Source: Imperialibacter sp965651695
GTDB taxonomy: Bacteria > Bacteroidota > Bacteroidia > Cytophagales > Cyclobacteriaceae
Reading direction: 5' to 3'
DNA: 64,000 bases
Assembly: GCA_965651695.1 (NCBI GenBank)
Contig: CBFGTI010000010.1
Span: 4,058 to 68,057, forward strand
Made by a program: the position numbers and the translations under genes. Below are positions 1 to 8,089 of this stretch, piece by piece. The notes under the pieces were generated by a model. That model saw nothing but the letters and a program-made list of their open reading frames with translations. It was not told the origin of the DNA and searched no databases. Every line of letters starts with the position of its first letter. Position 1 is the first letter of the stretch.

Positions 1-2
1 CT

Positions 3-419
3 GATATCAATCTTTACCAGAACACCGTTAAGGTATTAGGGAAAAGGAACAAGGAGCGGGTAATTCCCATCCCGTTAGCGCTGGCTTTTGATGTAAGAAA
101 ATATATTGAACTCAAAAGGGAGTTTTTATTAGAAAAAAGCACTAACTTTTTAATAGTAACTGAGGAGGGGTCCCAATCCTATCCTATGATGATATACAGG
201 GTGGTAAAAGCATACTTGAACATGGTTACTACTTCGGAAAAGAAAAGCCCGCACGTACTAAGACATACCTTCGCTACCCATTTGCTCAACAAAGGAGCCG
301 ATCTCAATGCTGTAAAAGATTTATTAGGACACGCAGGTTTAGCCGCTACCCAGGTTTACACGCACAATACGCTGGATAAACTAAAGGCAGTGTATAAACA
401 GGCGCATCCTAAAGCTTAA
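3..419 (+). CDS. Tyrosine recombinase XerC/XerD-type, C-terminal part (5' end outside window)
   Basis: The window opens inside this gene; about 138 C-terminal residues are present and read in frame from base 3 to the TAA at 417-419. This is the catalytic domain of a tyrosine recombinase. The motif HVLRHTFATHLL supplies the conserved His-x-x-Arg pair, and LGHAGLAATQVYTH carries the second conserved His and the nucleophilic Tyr near the C terminus. XerC/D enzymes resolve chromosome dimers at dif. In many Bacteroidetes a xerC gene lies directly before hpf, as here (26-base gap), which favours a housekeeping Xer recombinase over a phage or transposon integrase. The missing N-terminal core-binding domain prevents a firm choice between XerC, XerD and an integrase. 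Confidence 0.85.
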   Translation, partial: DINLYQNTVKVLGKRNKERVIPIPLALAFDVRKYIELKREFLLEKSTNFLIVTEEGSQSYPMMIYRVVKAYLNMVTTSEKKSPHVLRHTFATHLLNKGADLNAVKDLLGHAGLAATQVYTHNTLDKLKAVYKQAHPKA

Positions 420-445
420 TTTATAACCCTTAAATTTCTAATGTT

Positions 446-742
446 ATGAAACTGCAAATGCATTCAATCCACTTCGACGCCGACATCAAGCTGTTGAACT
501 TCATTCAGAAGAAAACCGACAAGCTGCACACGTTTTACGATCGGATTATCGACGGAGAAGTAATAATGCGATTAGAAAAGAATGATATCGACAACAAGGT
601 TGTAGAAATTAAAGTGAATCTGCCTGGATCGCAACTTTTTGCAAAAGAACAGTCTAAGAGCTTTGAGGCCGCAACGGACATGGCGGTAGAGGCGCTTCGC
701 CGCCAACTGAAAAAATTTAAGGATAAAAAAAGAGCAGCATAA
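446..742 (+). CDS. hpf: Ribosome hibernation promoting factor (HPF/RaiA family, short form)
   Basis: A 98-residue protein matching the short HPF/YfiA fold (beta-alpha-beta-beta-beta-alpha). It begins MKLQMHSIHFDAD, has a central KVVEIKVNLPG strand, and ends with a basic helix (LRRQLKKFKDKKRAA) of the kind that contacts 16S rRNA in this family. These proteins bind the decoding and A/P-site region of resting ribosomes and promote 70S inactivation or 100S dimers. There is no C-terminal dimerisation domain, so it is the short type. It lies 26 bases behind the recombinase gene and is followed by a strong terminator at 752-782, so it is the last gene of that transcript. Confidence 0.9.
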   Translation: MKLQMHSIHFDADIKLLNFIQKKTDKLHTFYDRIIDGEVIMRLEKNDIDNKVVEIKVNLPGSQLFAKEQSKSFEAATDMAVEALRRQLKKFKDKKRAA

Positions 743-751
743 CATACAAAC

Positions 752-782
752 AAAAAAGGGAGCGATTGAAGCTCCCTTTTTT
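752..782. terminator. Bidirectional intrinsic terminator between hpf and metK
   Basis: A perfect 12-bp inverted repeat: AAAAAAGGGAGC, a 7-base loop, then GCTCCCTTTTTT. The A-run and T-run give a U-tract in both directions, so it can end both hpf (plus) and metK (minus, stop at 785). Confidence 0.9.
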
Positions 783-784
783 GT

Positions 785-2035
785 TTACAGCGAAAATGCC
801 TTCTTTACCTTGTCGACGTAGTCGAGTTTTTCCCAGGTAAACAGTTCCACTTCCATGTCTTTGGTTTCACCCGGCCTTTTGAATTTCTTTTTAATCACTT
901 CGGTTTGCCTGCCCATATGCCCGTACGCTGCAGCTTCCTGGTACATCGGCTGCCTCAGCTTCAGGCGCTGCTCAATGATGCCGGGGCGCATATCGAAGAT
1001 CTCAGAAACCTTGCGTGCGATTTCGCCGTCGGTCATTTTTACCTTCGCCGACCCATAGGTGTCAACAAAAATACCCATGGGTTCTACCACGCCGATAGCG
1101 TACGAAACCTGCACAAGCACCTGGTCGGCAACGCCCGCTGCAACCAGGTTTTTGGCGATGTGCCGGGTAGCGTAAGCTGCCGAGCGGTCTACTTTGCTTG
1201 GATCTTTTCCTGAAAAAGCACCACCGCCATGTGCACCCTTGCCTCCATAGGTGTCTACTATTATTTTTCTGCCCGTAAGGCCGGTGTCGCCATGTGGCCC
1301 GCCAATTACAAATTTGCCAGTGGGGTTAACATGGTATTTTATCTCCCCTGTAAACAGCTTCTGGATGTGCGCAGGAAGCTGCGCTTTTACCCGCGGAATC
1401 AAAATGTTGATAACGTCGGACTTGATCTTCTCCAGCATTTTTTTCTCCTCGTCAAAATCGTCGTGCTGGGTAGAAATTACGATGGTATCGATCCGGATTG
1501 GAGTGTGGTCGTCGGAGTACTCAATCGTTACCTGCGATTTGGCGTCGGGCCTGAGGTACTTTATGTCCTTTTCTTCTCTTCTCAGAACGGCCAGCTCTCT
1601 CAGCAGCCTGTGCGACAGATCGAGCGCCAATGGCATATAGCTTGACGTCTCGTTTGTGGCAAAGCCAAACATCATGCCCTGGTCGCCTGCACCTTGCTCT
1701 TCCGGTTTACCCCTGTCTACACCACGGTTAATATCAGGCGATTGCTCGTGCACGGCCGACAGCACACCGCAGGAGTTGCCTTCGAACTGGTACTCCGATT
1801 TGGTGTAGCCAATCTTGTTGATCACCTCTCTGGCGATTTGCTGAACATCGAGATAAGTTTCGGATTTCACTTCGCCGGCCAGCACCACCTGTCCGGTGGT
1901 TACGAGGGTTTCGCAGGCAACTTTTGAGTTGGGGTCGAAAGCCAAAAAGTGATCTACAATTGCATCCGAAATTTGGTCGGCTACTTTGTCGGGATGGCCT
2001 TCCGATACTGACTCAGAGGTAAATAAATATGGCAT
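785..2035 (-). CDS. metK: S-adenosylmethionine synthase
   Basis: A 416-residue MetK that makes AdoMet from methionine and ATP, releasing phosphate and diphosphate, in the cytosol. Family signatures are intact: the N-terminal ATP-binding segment GHPDKVADQISDAIVDHF (about residues 14-31), the first signature GAGDQGMMFGFATNE (about 115-130) and the glycine-rich GGGAFSGKDPSKVDRSA (about 272-288). Length is normal for the family. The ATG at 2035 is preceded on the minus strand by a TAAATTTG box (2081-2074), a good Bacteroidetes -7 element. I found no SAM riboswitch in the 85-base upstream gap. It ends at the shared terminator 752-782. Confidence 0.97.
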   Translation of the reverse strand: MPYLFTSESVSEGHPDKVADQISDAIVDHFLAFDPNSKVACETLVTTGQVVLAGEVKSETYLDVQQIAREVINKIGYTKSEYQFEGNSCGVLSAVHEQSPDINRGVDRGKPEEQGAGDQGMMFGFATNETSSYMPLALDLSHRLLRELAVLRREEKDIKYLRPDAKSQVTIEYSDDHTPIRIDTIVISTQHDDFDEEKKMLEKIKSDVINILIPRVKAQLPAHIQKLFTGEIKYHVNPTGKFVIGGPHGDTGLTGRKIIVDTYGGKGAHGGGAFSGKDPSKVDRSAAYATRHIAKNLVAAGVADQVLVQVSYAIGVVEPMGIFVDTYGSAKVKMTDGEIARKVSEIFDMRPGIIEQRLKLRQPMYQEAAAYGHMGRQTEVIKKKFKRPGETKDMEVELFTWEKLDYVDKVKKAFSL

Positions 2036-2073
2036 TGCTTTGTTTTATGCTAAGTGCTTGATTTTAAAGGGTG

Positions 2074-2081
2074 CAAATTTA
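2074..2081 (-). promoter_or_regulatory. Candidate -7 promoter box for metK
   Basis: Read on the minus strand the bases are TAAATTTG followed by C, an exact fit to the Bacteroidetes -7 consensus TAnnTTTG, about 39 bases upstream of the metK ATG. A clear -33 TTTG partner is not visible, so the assignment rests on the -7 box and its position. Confidence 0.5.
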
Positions 2082-2120
2082 AAGGCGCAGTGCTGATTTA
2101 AAAAACTTCTATCGCAATTA

Positions 2121-2828
2121 TTATTTACCCAATAAGAAAATAGCGGGCTTCTTGTGAAGGTCCGGCTTGTTCTTGCTCCAGTCCGAAATTCGACGGGTTT
2201 TTATCAGTGCATCAGTAGCGGTAAGGTTACAAGAGATACAGAGAAGGGTGTTTGGGTGGCATGTGGTTAGCAGCAGCTCCAGCAATTGGTTATTGCGATA
2301 AGGGGTTTCCATAAATATCTGCGTAGCTCCTGTTGCCCGTACCTCTTTCTCCAATTGCTGAATTTTATCTTTTGCAGCTTTTTGATCAATCGGCAGATAA
2401 CCATGAAAGGTAAACGATTGACCGGAGAAGCCCGAGCTCATCAAGCTCATAAAAATGGAAGATGGGCCTACCAACGGAACCACCTCTATGCCCTTTTTGT
2501 GTGCCAGCGAAACAATTTTGGCGCCGGGGTCTGCAATTCCGGGGCATCCGGCTTCCGACATTACGCCAGCGCTCTCGCCATTAAGTACGCGGTTTATTAG
2601 CACTTCTATCTCGGCGTCGGGTGTGTCTTTATTCAACTCAGAAAAATCACACTCGCCAATGTTTACTCCCAGTTGCAGCGAGCTTACGAATCGCCTTGAG
2701 GTTCGGATATTTTCTGCCAGGAACCATTTGAGGGAAACAATGATCTCTTTGGCCTGCGAGTTTATCACAAGACCAGGCTCGTGGTCAGAAATAGGCGTGG
2801 GGATTAGAAATATCTTGCCAGGTTGCAT
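2121..2828 (-). CDS. SAM-dependent methyltransferase, RsmI-like (tetrapyrrole-methylase fold)
   Basis: A 235-residue protein beginning MQPGKIFLIPTPI, the first-strand substrate/SAM motif of the RsmI/TP-methylase family (E. coli RsmI has LYIVPTPIGN). SEAGCPGIADPGA (about residues 91-103) corresponds to the RsmI motif SDAGTPLISDPG, and VPLVGPSS (about 118-125) and METPYRNN (about 180-187) fit the SAM-binding loops. RsmI 2'-O-methylates C1402 of 16S rRNA. This protein is shorter than E. coli RsmI and lacks its C-terminal extension, so it may be a paralogue with another substrate. The gene starts only 12 bases from the divergent DUF2905 gene. Confidence 0.8.
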   Translation of the reverse strand: MQPGKIFLIPTPISDHEPGLVINSQAKEIIVSLKWFLAENIRTSRRFVSSLQLGVNIGECDFSELNKDTPDAEIEVLINRVLNGESAGVMSEAGCPGIADPGAKIVSLAHKKGIEVVPLVGPSSIFMSLMSSGFSGQSFTFHGYLPIDQKAAKDKIQQLEKEVRATGATQIFMETPYRNNQLLELLLTTCHPNTLLCISCNLTATDALIKTRRISDWSKNKPDLHKKPAIFLLGK

Positions 2829-2840
2829 TAATTTTACCTT

Positions 2841-3050
2841 ATGGGGAAATGGCTTGTAATTATTGGCGTTACGCTTTTGCTCACGGGCTTGCTGATTATG
2901 GCGCTGGGCCGTTTTTTGGAAGGTGGAAAGCTTCCGGGAGATATCGTAATTAAAAAGGAAAATTTCACGTTTTACTTCCCAATAGCTACAAGCATTCTCA
3001 TCAGTATCATCCTTTCGCTGGTCATTTACGTCGTCAACAAATTAAGATAA
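2841..3050 (+). CDS. Small membrane protein, DUF2905 family
   Basis: A 69-residue protein with two hydrophobic helices (about residues 4-25 and 45-66) separated by the loop GGKLPGDIVIKKEN, which is the hallmark of DUF2905 (PF11146). Function is unknown; the family is a widespread small inner-membrane protein. The gene is divergent from the RsmI-like gene with a 12-base gap, and its last 9 bases overlap the 3' end of the convergent hydrolase gene. Confidence 0.85.
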   Translation: MGKWLVIIGVTLLLTGLLIMALGRFLEGGKLPGDIVIKKENFTFYFPIATSILISIILSLVIYVVNKLR

Positions 3051-3824
3051 AAATGCCTTGAGCGTATTCAGAAAGGCTTCGGGTTGTTCGGCATGTACCC
3101 AATGCCCAGCCCCGTGAATAGTCACTATTTTACTATCGGGAAAAAGGCCGGCAATTCGCTCTTTATCCTCATCTCTAATGTAGCGGGAGTTTTCGCCTTT
3201 GATAAACAGCACAGGCATGTGCACAGGCTCGCCGCTAACCTCTGCCACAATATTTTCCAGGTTGTTTTCCAGTGCCGGCAAGTTCAGTTTCCATTCGAAC
3301 CCATCATTGTTGCGGGCCAGGTTTTTCAGGAGAAACTGCCTTACACCTGCTTCCGGCACATATTCGGCAAGTGCTTCGTCCGCTTCTTTCCTCGACGATA
3401 GAGAACCGACATTCAGCGCTTTCAGCCCATCCAAAATTGCATCGTGATGCACTCCGTACCCTCTCGGCGATATGTCTACCACTACCAGTTTGCCGATCAG
3501 CTCCGGGTGATGCAGTGCGAAAGTCATCGCTGTTTTTCCACCCATCGAGTGCCCTATCACTACAGGCTTATTCGACCCGTTACCGCCGCTGAGGTTTTGT
3601 TCTGTCAAAAACTGTTCGAGATCGCCGGCAAGGGCCTGGTAGGTGTGGGTGCTGTTGTGAAACGACTGCCCGTGGTTTCGTTGATCGACAAGGAACACCT
3701 CAAAATCTTCCGAAAGCGCTTTTCCGATAGTAAGCCAGTTGTCCGAAGAACCAAAGAGGCCATGTAAAATTACCAGCGGAGGCCCCTGGCCCATTTTCCT
3801 GAAGAAAAGATTGTTGCTGCTCAT
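3042..3824 (-). CDS. Alpha/beta-fold hydrolase (YbfF-like esterase)
   Basis: A 260-residue hydrolase from the ATG at 3824, whose A is also the last base of the pdxJ stop (TAATG). A reading frame upstream to 3890 is open, but the family begins near residues MSSNNLFFRK, so the coupled start is preferred. Visible are the oxyanion-side motif ILHGLFGSSDNW, the nucleophile elbow GHSMGGK (Ser), VVDISPR, and the catalytic His in IHGAGHWVHAEQP. The ordering and LFGSSDNW motif resemble E. coli YbfF and mammalian ABHD11 esterases; the physiological substrate is not evident. Translational coupling to pdxJ suggests co-expression rather than a shared pathway. Confidence 0.88.
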   Translation of the reverse strand: MSSNNLFFRKMGQGPPLVILHGLFGSSDNWLTIGKALSEDFEVFLVDQRNHGQSFHNSTHTYQALAGDLEQFLTEQNLSGGNGSNKPVVIGHSMGGKTAMTFALHHPELIGKLVVVDISPRGYGVHHDAILDGLKALNVGSLSSRKEADEALAEYVPEAGVRQFLLKNLARNNDGFEWKLNLPALENNLENIVAEVSGEPVHMPVLFIKGENSRYIRDEDKERIAGLFPDSKIVTIHGAGHWVHAEQPEAFLNTLKAFLS

Positions 3825-4540
3825 TATTGTTGTAGTTGGCGCAGGTATAGCTGAATAGTATTTTCCAATCCATAGTACAAGGCATCGCAAATTAAGGCGT
3901 GCCCTATGGAAACTTCGTCGAGGGCCGGTATTTGCTGTACAAGGTAAGCCAGATTGTGCAGGTCCAGATCGTGCCCGGCGTTTAGTCCCAGGCCTTCTTC
4001 TGCGGCTACCCTGGCAGTTTCAACATAGGCCCTTACGGCGCCTTCTTTGTCAGTTGGAAATTGCGTTGCATAAGGCTCAGTGTAAAGCTCTATTCTGTCG
4101 GCACCAGCCATCACGGCGCCCTCCACCAGTCGCGGATCGGGATTAAGAAAAATGGAAACCCTAACCCCGTCCAGCTTTAGTTCCTCTATCACCTCGGCGA
4201 GAAAAACCTGGTGCTTTATAGTATCCCAGCCTGCGTTGGAGGTAATTGCGTCAGGTGGGTCGGGCACCAGCGTTGCCTGGGCCGGCTTAACTTTCTTTAC
4301 CAGGTCAATGTACCGCCTGTCTGGGTAGCCTTCTATGTTAAACTCCGTTGTGACTACCTCGCTCAGTTTTAGCACGTCGCTATACCTGATGTGCCGCTCA
4401 TCCGGCCGTGGGTGAACCGTAATACCCTGGGCGCCAAATCGCTCGCAATCCATTGCCACTTTTACCACGTCGGGATTATTGCCCCCCCGGGCGTTGCGAA
4501 GGGTGGCCACTTTATTGATGTTCACACTTAGCCTGGTCAT
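3824..4540 (-). CDS. pdxJ: Pyridoxine 5'-phosphate synthase
   Basis: A 238-residue PdxJ that condenses 1-deoxy-D-xylulose 5-phosphate with 3-amino-1-hydroxyacetone phosphate to give pyridoxine 5'-phosphate in the DXP-dependent vitamin B6 route. Conserved motifs are VNINKVATLRNARGG (residues 6-20), ITVHPRPDERHI (about 40-51, phosphate and substrate binding), RIELYTEPYA (about 148-157) and the C-terminal EVSIGHALICDALYYGL. Length is typical. It is followed by the esterase gene with a one-base overlap. The start is divergent from the YqeY gene. Confidence 0.96.
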   Translation of the reverse strand: MTRLSVNINKVATLRNARGGNNPDVVKVAMDCERFGAQGITVHPRPDERHIRYSDVLKLSEVVTTEFNIEGYPDRRYIDLVKKVKPAQATLVPDPPDAITSNAGWDTIKHQVFLAEVIEELKLDGVRVSIFLNPDPRLVEGAVMAGADRIELYTEPYATQFPTDKEGAVRAYVETARVAAEEGLGLNAGHDLDLHNLAYLVQQIPALDEVSIGHALICDALYYGLENTIQLYLRQLQQ

Positions 4541-4604
4541 TCTTAGCTGTATTTGTATAACTTTGCTGCAAAGTAACCAAATACAAAATCAAATAATTCG
4601 ATAT

Positions 4605-5057
4605 ATGAGCCTTAAAACCCAAATAGACGGTGAGATTAAACAAGCCATGCTGAAAAAAGACCAGGATAGGCTTCGGGCACTGCGGGCGGTAAAGTCGCTT
4701 ATTCTGCTGGCTGAATCGGATAAAGGGAGTAAAGGAGAGCTTGATCAAGCCACTGAAATGGCGCTGCTCACAAAGGCAGCAAAACAGCGAAAAGATTCTA
4801 TCGCTATTTTTGAACAACAGCACAGGGCCGATCTGGCACAAAAAGAGCAGCAGGAATTGGATGTGATAAATGAGTTTTTACCAAAGCAGCTCTCGGAAGA
4901 GGAGGTGAAAGCTGAACTCAGCAAGATTATTAGCCAGGTTGGTGCAGCTGGTCCGCAAGATATGGGGAAAGTAATGGGTGTAGCTACAAAAGCGCTGGCC
5001 GGGAAGGCAGATGGTAAAATGATTTCGGCACTGGTAAAGGAATTACTGAACAAATAG
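4605..5057 (+). CDS. GatB/YqeY domain-containing protein
   Basis: A 150-residue stand-alone YqeY protein starting MSLKTQIDGEIKQAML; the frame is open further upstream to 4479, but that part runs into pdxJ and does not fit the family. Features are the N-terminal helical region with KDQDRLRALRAVKSLI and the C-terminal half INEFLPKQLSEEEV followed by GPQDMGKVMGVATKALAGKADGK, the YqeY signature related to the tail domain of GatB. These proteins are thought to bind tRNA or interact with amidotransferases, but their role is not settled. It is followed after 7 bases by the CvpA gene. Confidence 0.9.
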   Translation: MSLKTQIDGEIKQAMLKKDQDRLRALRAVKSLILLAESDKGSKGELDQATEMALLTKAAKQRKDSIAIFEQQHRADLAQKEQQELDVINEFLPKQLSEEEVKAELSKIISQVGAAGPQDMGKVMGVATKALAGKADGKMISALVKELLNK

Positions 5058-5064
5058 TGGTACA

Positions 5065-5622
5065 TTGAAAATTGTAGATATTGTAATTTTACTTGTGTTA
5101 ATCCTCGGTGCCTTCCGGGGTTTTCAAAAAGGGCTACTCCTTGAAGTCATCGGGCTGGTGGCTTTTTTCCTGGGAATCTGGGGAGGGTTCAGATTAATGC
5201 CCCTGGGTGTAGATTTTCTGGATGGTTTTTTTGATGCGAAGAGTCTTCTTCCATTTATTTCTTTTTTCCTGATCTTTGTGGTAATTGTGCTAATAGTTAA
5301 CCTGGTCGGGATAGTTTTAAAGAAGACGATCGACATGACCATCCTGGGCAGCTTCGATGATCTGGCCGGGTCGCTGGCCGGCTTGTTAAAATGGGCGGTA
5401 TCAATCAGCTTTTTGATCTGGTTGCTGGGGTTCTTTAATTTCCGGCTTGGCCACGAGTATACTGAAGGAGCAGTAATATATCCGTTTATTGCGAGCATAG
5501 CACCCTGGTTGATCGATACCATTTCAATAGCAATGCCTTTTATTAAGGAGTTCTTTGATTCGGTAGAAGAGCAGGCTTCTCCGCCAACACGGCAGGCCTT
5601 TTTGAAGTACACTTTAATGTAA
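5065..5622 (+). CDS. CvpA family membrane protein
   Basis: A 185-residue inner-membrane protein with about four hydrophobic segments (residues 5-20, 28-45, 65-88 and 102-122). It starts at a TTG (5065) as MKIVDIVILLVLILGAFRGF, the usual CvpA opening with the GAFRGFQKG loop. CvpA proteins have been linked to colicin V production and, more recently, to envelope stress and biofilm traits; the biochemical role is unknown. The 7-base spacing from the YqeY gene suggests one transcript. Confidence 0.88.
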   Translation: MKIVDIVILLVLILGAFRGFQKGLLLEVIGLVAFFLGIWGGFRLMPLGVDFLDGFFDAKSLLPFISFFLIFVVIVLIVNLVGIVLKKTIDMTILGSFDDLAGSLAGLLKWAVSISFLIWLLGFFNFRLGHEYTEGAVIYPFIASIAPWLIDTISIAMPFIKEFFDSVEEQASPPTRQAFLKYTLM

Positions 5623-5703
5623 CACCTTACTTTTTGATAAGGGCAGGCAACAAAAACTTTATCTCAGAACAGATTTTATCTATATTGGGTTAAATCATAA
5701 CGA

Positions 5704-6465
5704 ATGAAATTAACTGTTAAGGAAAAAGGCGGGTACAGGTATATTGATGAGGGAGAAGGAGAGGTACTTCTTCTTTTGCATGGCCTGTTTGGAGCGTTGA
5801 GCAATTGGGAAGGTGTAGTCAGCAAATTTTCGAAAACACACCGCGTAATGATACCTATGCTGCCCATTTATGACATGCCGATACGGGAAGCAGGGCTCGA
5901 TGGGCTGGTTGAATTTCTGGAGGGATTTGTAAAACTAATGGGGCTGAACGAAATGGCGCTGATGGGCAACTCGCTGGGTGGCCATATTGCGCTGATATAT
6001 GTTTTGAGAAATCCTGACAAGGTAAAAAGCCTGATATTGACCGGCAGCTCAGGGTTGTTTGAAAACTCCATGGGGGGGTCTTTCCCAAAAAGAGGCAGTT
6101 ACGAATATATCAAGGAAAGGGTAGAATACACCTTTTTCGACCCTAAAACGGCCACGCCGGAGTACGTAGAGGAGGTGTTTGAAACAACCAAAAGTATACC
6201 CAAATGCATGCGGATTGTGGCAATTGCCAAGTCGGCCCAGCGTCACAACATGGCAAAGGAATTGCCAACAATTGAAATACCAACGTTGCTTGTGTGGGGA
6301 TTGAACGATACGATTACTCCGCCCGAGGTTGCGCACGAATTCAACCGGCTGATAAAAAACTCGACGCTTAGATTTATAGATAAGTGCTGCCATGCACCGA
6401 TGATGGAGCACCCTGATACGTTTAATGACATATTAAGTGATTTCCTGTTAAATGAAGCGGCATGA
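5704..6465 (+). CDS. Alpha/beta-fold hydrolase
   Basis: A 253-residue hydrolase. LLLLHGLFGALSNWEG (about 21-36) is the HG oxyanion motif, GNSLGGH (about 88-94) is the nucleophile elbow, LVWGLNDTITPPE (about 196-208) holds the acid, and the catalytic His lies near the C terminus in CHAPMMEHPD. A short lid segment sits around FENSMGGSFPKRG. The substrate cannot be deduced. Its stop overlaps the next start by 4 bases (ATGA at 6462), so it is translationally coupled to the CBS-domain gene at the head of the nadK–bamA run. Confidence 0.88.
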   Translation: MKLTVKEKGGYRYIDEGEGEVLLLLHGLFGALSNWEGVVSKFSKTHRVMIPMLPIYDMPIREAGLDGLVEFLEGFVKLMGLNEMALMGNSLGGHIALIYVLRNPDKVKSLILTGSSGLFENSMGGSFPKRGSYEYIKERVEYTFFDPKTATPEYVEEVFETTKSIPKCMRIVAIAKSAQRHNMAKELPTIEIPTLLVWGLNDTITPPEVAHEFNRLIKNSTLRFIDKCCHAPMMEHPDTFNDILSDFLLNEAA

Positions 6466-7127
6466 TAGCCAGCGATCTCATTAATTATATGATCCCTCCG
6501 CTAAAGCTTAGCGACGAAGTGCAGAAGGCCATTCTGTGGATGGAAGAATTGCGCACTTCGGAGTTGCCGGTAGTTGAAAAGGGAAGATTTTTGGGATTTC
6601 TCTGCGAGGATACGCTTTTCGAAATGAACGGAGTGTATCCGAAGGTGTCGGATTACAACCTCGTGGGCACTTCCTGCAAAGTGTTGCAGTCGCAGCATTA
6701 CTACGACGTAATCAGAACCTGCGACAACAACGGTTTATCGCACGTAGCAGTTTTAGATGACACCGAAGCTTACCTTGGCGTAATAGCGCTTGAAGAAGTA
6801 ATACAAGCCTTTGCCATGACGTCCTCCATAAAAAGCCACGGGGGCATACTGGTACTGGCACTAAAACAGATAGATTATTCGTTGGCCGAAATAAGCCGCC
6901 TTATAGAATCTGACAACGGCAAAGTATTGAGCTCGTATTTAACCGACGATCCCAACGACAGTTCCAAAGTTAACCTGACGCTGAAAGTTAACCTGGAAGA
7001 CCTGACGAGAATACAAGCCACACTGGAGAGGTTTGGTTATCAGGTAGTTGCAAAATTCAACGACACAGCCAAGGTGGTTGATGAGCAAGAGCGCCTGGAT
7101 ATACTAATGAAATACCTCGGAATTTGA
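6462..7127 (+). CDS. CBS domain-containing protein with C-terminal ACT-like region
   Basis: A 221-residue protein. Residues about 5-120 resemble a CBS pair (MIPPLKLSDEVQKAILWMEELRTSELPVVEKGRFLG as a first repeat, SHVAVLDDTEAYLGVIALEEV as the second). Residues about 135-210 look ACT-like (GGILVLALKQIDYSLAEISRLIE, then a strand-rich tail). CBS and ACT domains bind adenosyl ligands or amino acids, so a regulatory sensor role is likely, but the target is unknown. It overlaps the upstream hydrolase by 4 bases and lies 13 bases before nadK, an arrangement seen in other Bacteroidetes. Confidence 0.85.
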   Translation: MIASDLINYMIPPLKLSDEVQKAILWMEELRTSELPVVEKGRFLGFLCEDTLFEMNGVYPKVSDYNLVGTSCKVLQSQHYYDVIRTCDNNGLSHVAVLDDTEAYLGVIALEEVIQAFAMTSSIKSHGGILVLALKQIDYSLAEISRLIESDNGKVLSSYLTDDPNDSSKVNLTLKVNLEDLTRIQATLERFGYQVVAKFNDTAKVVDEQERLDILMKYLGI

Positions 7128-7140
7128 TCCTACGCTGATA

Positions 7141-8034
7141 ATGAAACCACCAAATTCCATGAGAATAGCTCTGCATGGTAGAAAATTTACTACAGAAACA
7201 ATTCCCTATATACAGGAGGTAATTTCTATTTTGAAATCCAGGGGTGCGGAGATAGGTGTTTCGCTTCTCTTTAAAAAGAATGCCCAAAAGGCCGGGCTTG
7301 ATTTGCACGAATTTCCGAGCTTTAAAAAAGTAGACCCTTTTACCGGATACGACGCCATTATCAGTCTGGGAGGAGACGGCACCTTGCTGGAAACGTTGAC
7401 TTACGTAAAAAACTCCGAAACTCCCATGATGGGAATCAACACTGGCAGGTTGGGTTTCCTGGCAAACATTTCTAAAATAGATATAGCAAAAGCGCTTAAT
7501 TCTTTTTTTGAGGGCAGGTTCACCTACGACAACCGCTCACTGCTAAGACTCGATACCAACAAGGATCTGTTTGGTGACATAAACTTTGCGCTAAACGAGT
7601 TTACCATCATCAAGAAGGACACGTCCTCGATGATTACAGTAAAATGCTACATCAACGGCGAGTATCTTAATTCGTATTGGGCCGACGGGCTGATGATTTC
7701 CACACCCACGGGTTCTACCGGCTATTCTCTTAGCTGTGGCGGGCCGGTAATACTGCCGCACTCCAACAACTTCGTCATTACCCCGGTAAGCCCTCACAAC
7801 CTCAATGTGAGACCCCTCATTGTGCCCGACGAAAGTGTAATCTCTTTCGTAATAGAAAGCAGGGGAAGAAACTTTCTCGCCTCGCTCGATTCCCGATCGC
7901 ATACGGTAGACTCCTCAGTTAAAATGTCTGTGCGGCGGGAAGATTTTAAAGCTAAATTAATCCAGCTGGAAGGATACACATTTTTGGACACTCTGAGAAA
8001 TAAGCTAAATTGGGGCTTCGATCTCAGAAATTGA
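7141..8034 (+). CDS. nadK: NAD kinase
   Basis: A 297-residue ATP-NAD kinase that makes NADP+. The diagnostic GGDGTLLE motif lies near residue 79; ALNEFTI (about 149) and WADGLMISTPTGSTGYSLSCGG (the part from DGLMISTPTGSTGYS is the family signature, about 181-195) follow, with RPLIVPD in the C-terminal beta-sandwich. The ATG at 7141 or the in-frame ATG at 7159 (MRIALHGRKF) could be the real start. The gene sits between the CBS gene and the beta-barrel genes in the same direction; the order nadK, PorG-like, uppS, bamA, ompH is familiar in Bacteroidetes. Confidence 0.96.
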   Translation: MKPPNSMRIALHGRKFTTETIPYIQEVISILKSRGAEIGVSLLFKKNAQKAGLDLHEFPSFKKVDPFTGYDAIISLGGDGTLLETLTYVKNSETPMMGINTGRLGFLANISKIDIAKALNSFFEGRFTYDNRSLLRLDTNKDLFGDINFALNEFTIIKKDTSSMITVKCYINGEYLNSYWADGLMISTPTGSTGYSLSCGGPVILPHSNNFVITPVSPHNLNVRPLIVPDESVISFVIESRGRNFLASLDSRSHTVDSSVKMSVRREDFKAKLIQLEGYTFLDTLRNKLNWGFDLRN

Positions 8035-8089
8035 TTTTTATCCAGCTTCTTTATAGTTATTATTTTTTTTGTAGCAAACGGATAAATCC

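Noticed and set aside
905..1927. Several plus-strand open frames opposite metK
   Set aside because: MetK on the minus strand has all signatures; the plus-strand frames show no conserved motif.
2036..2120. Possible SAM riboswitch before metK
   Set aside because: The 85-base gap is AT-rich with a good -7 box and no conserved SAM aptamer core or terminator fork.
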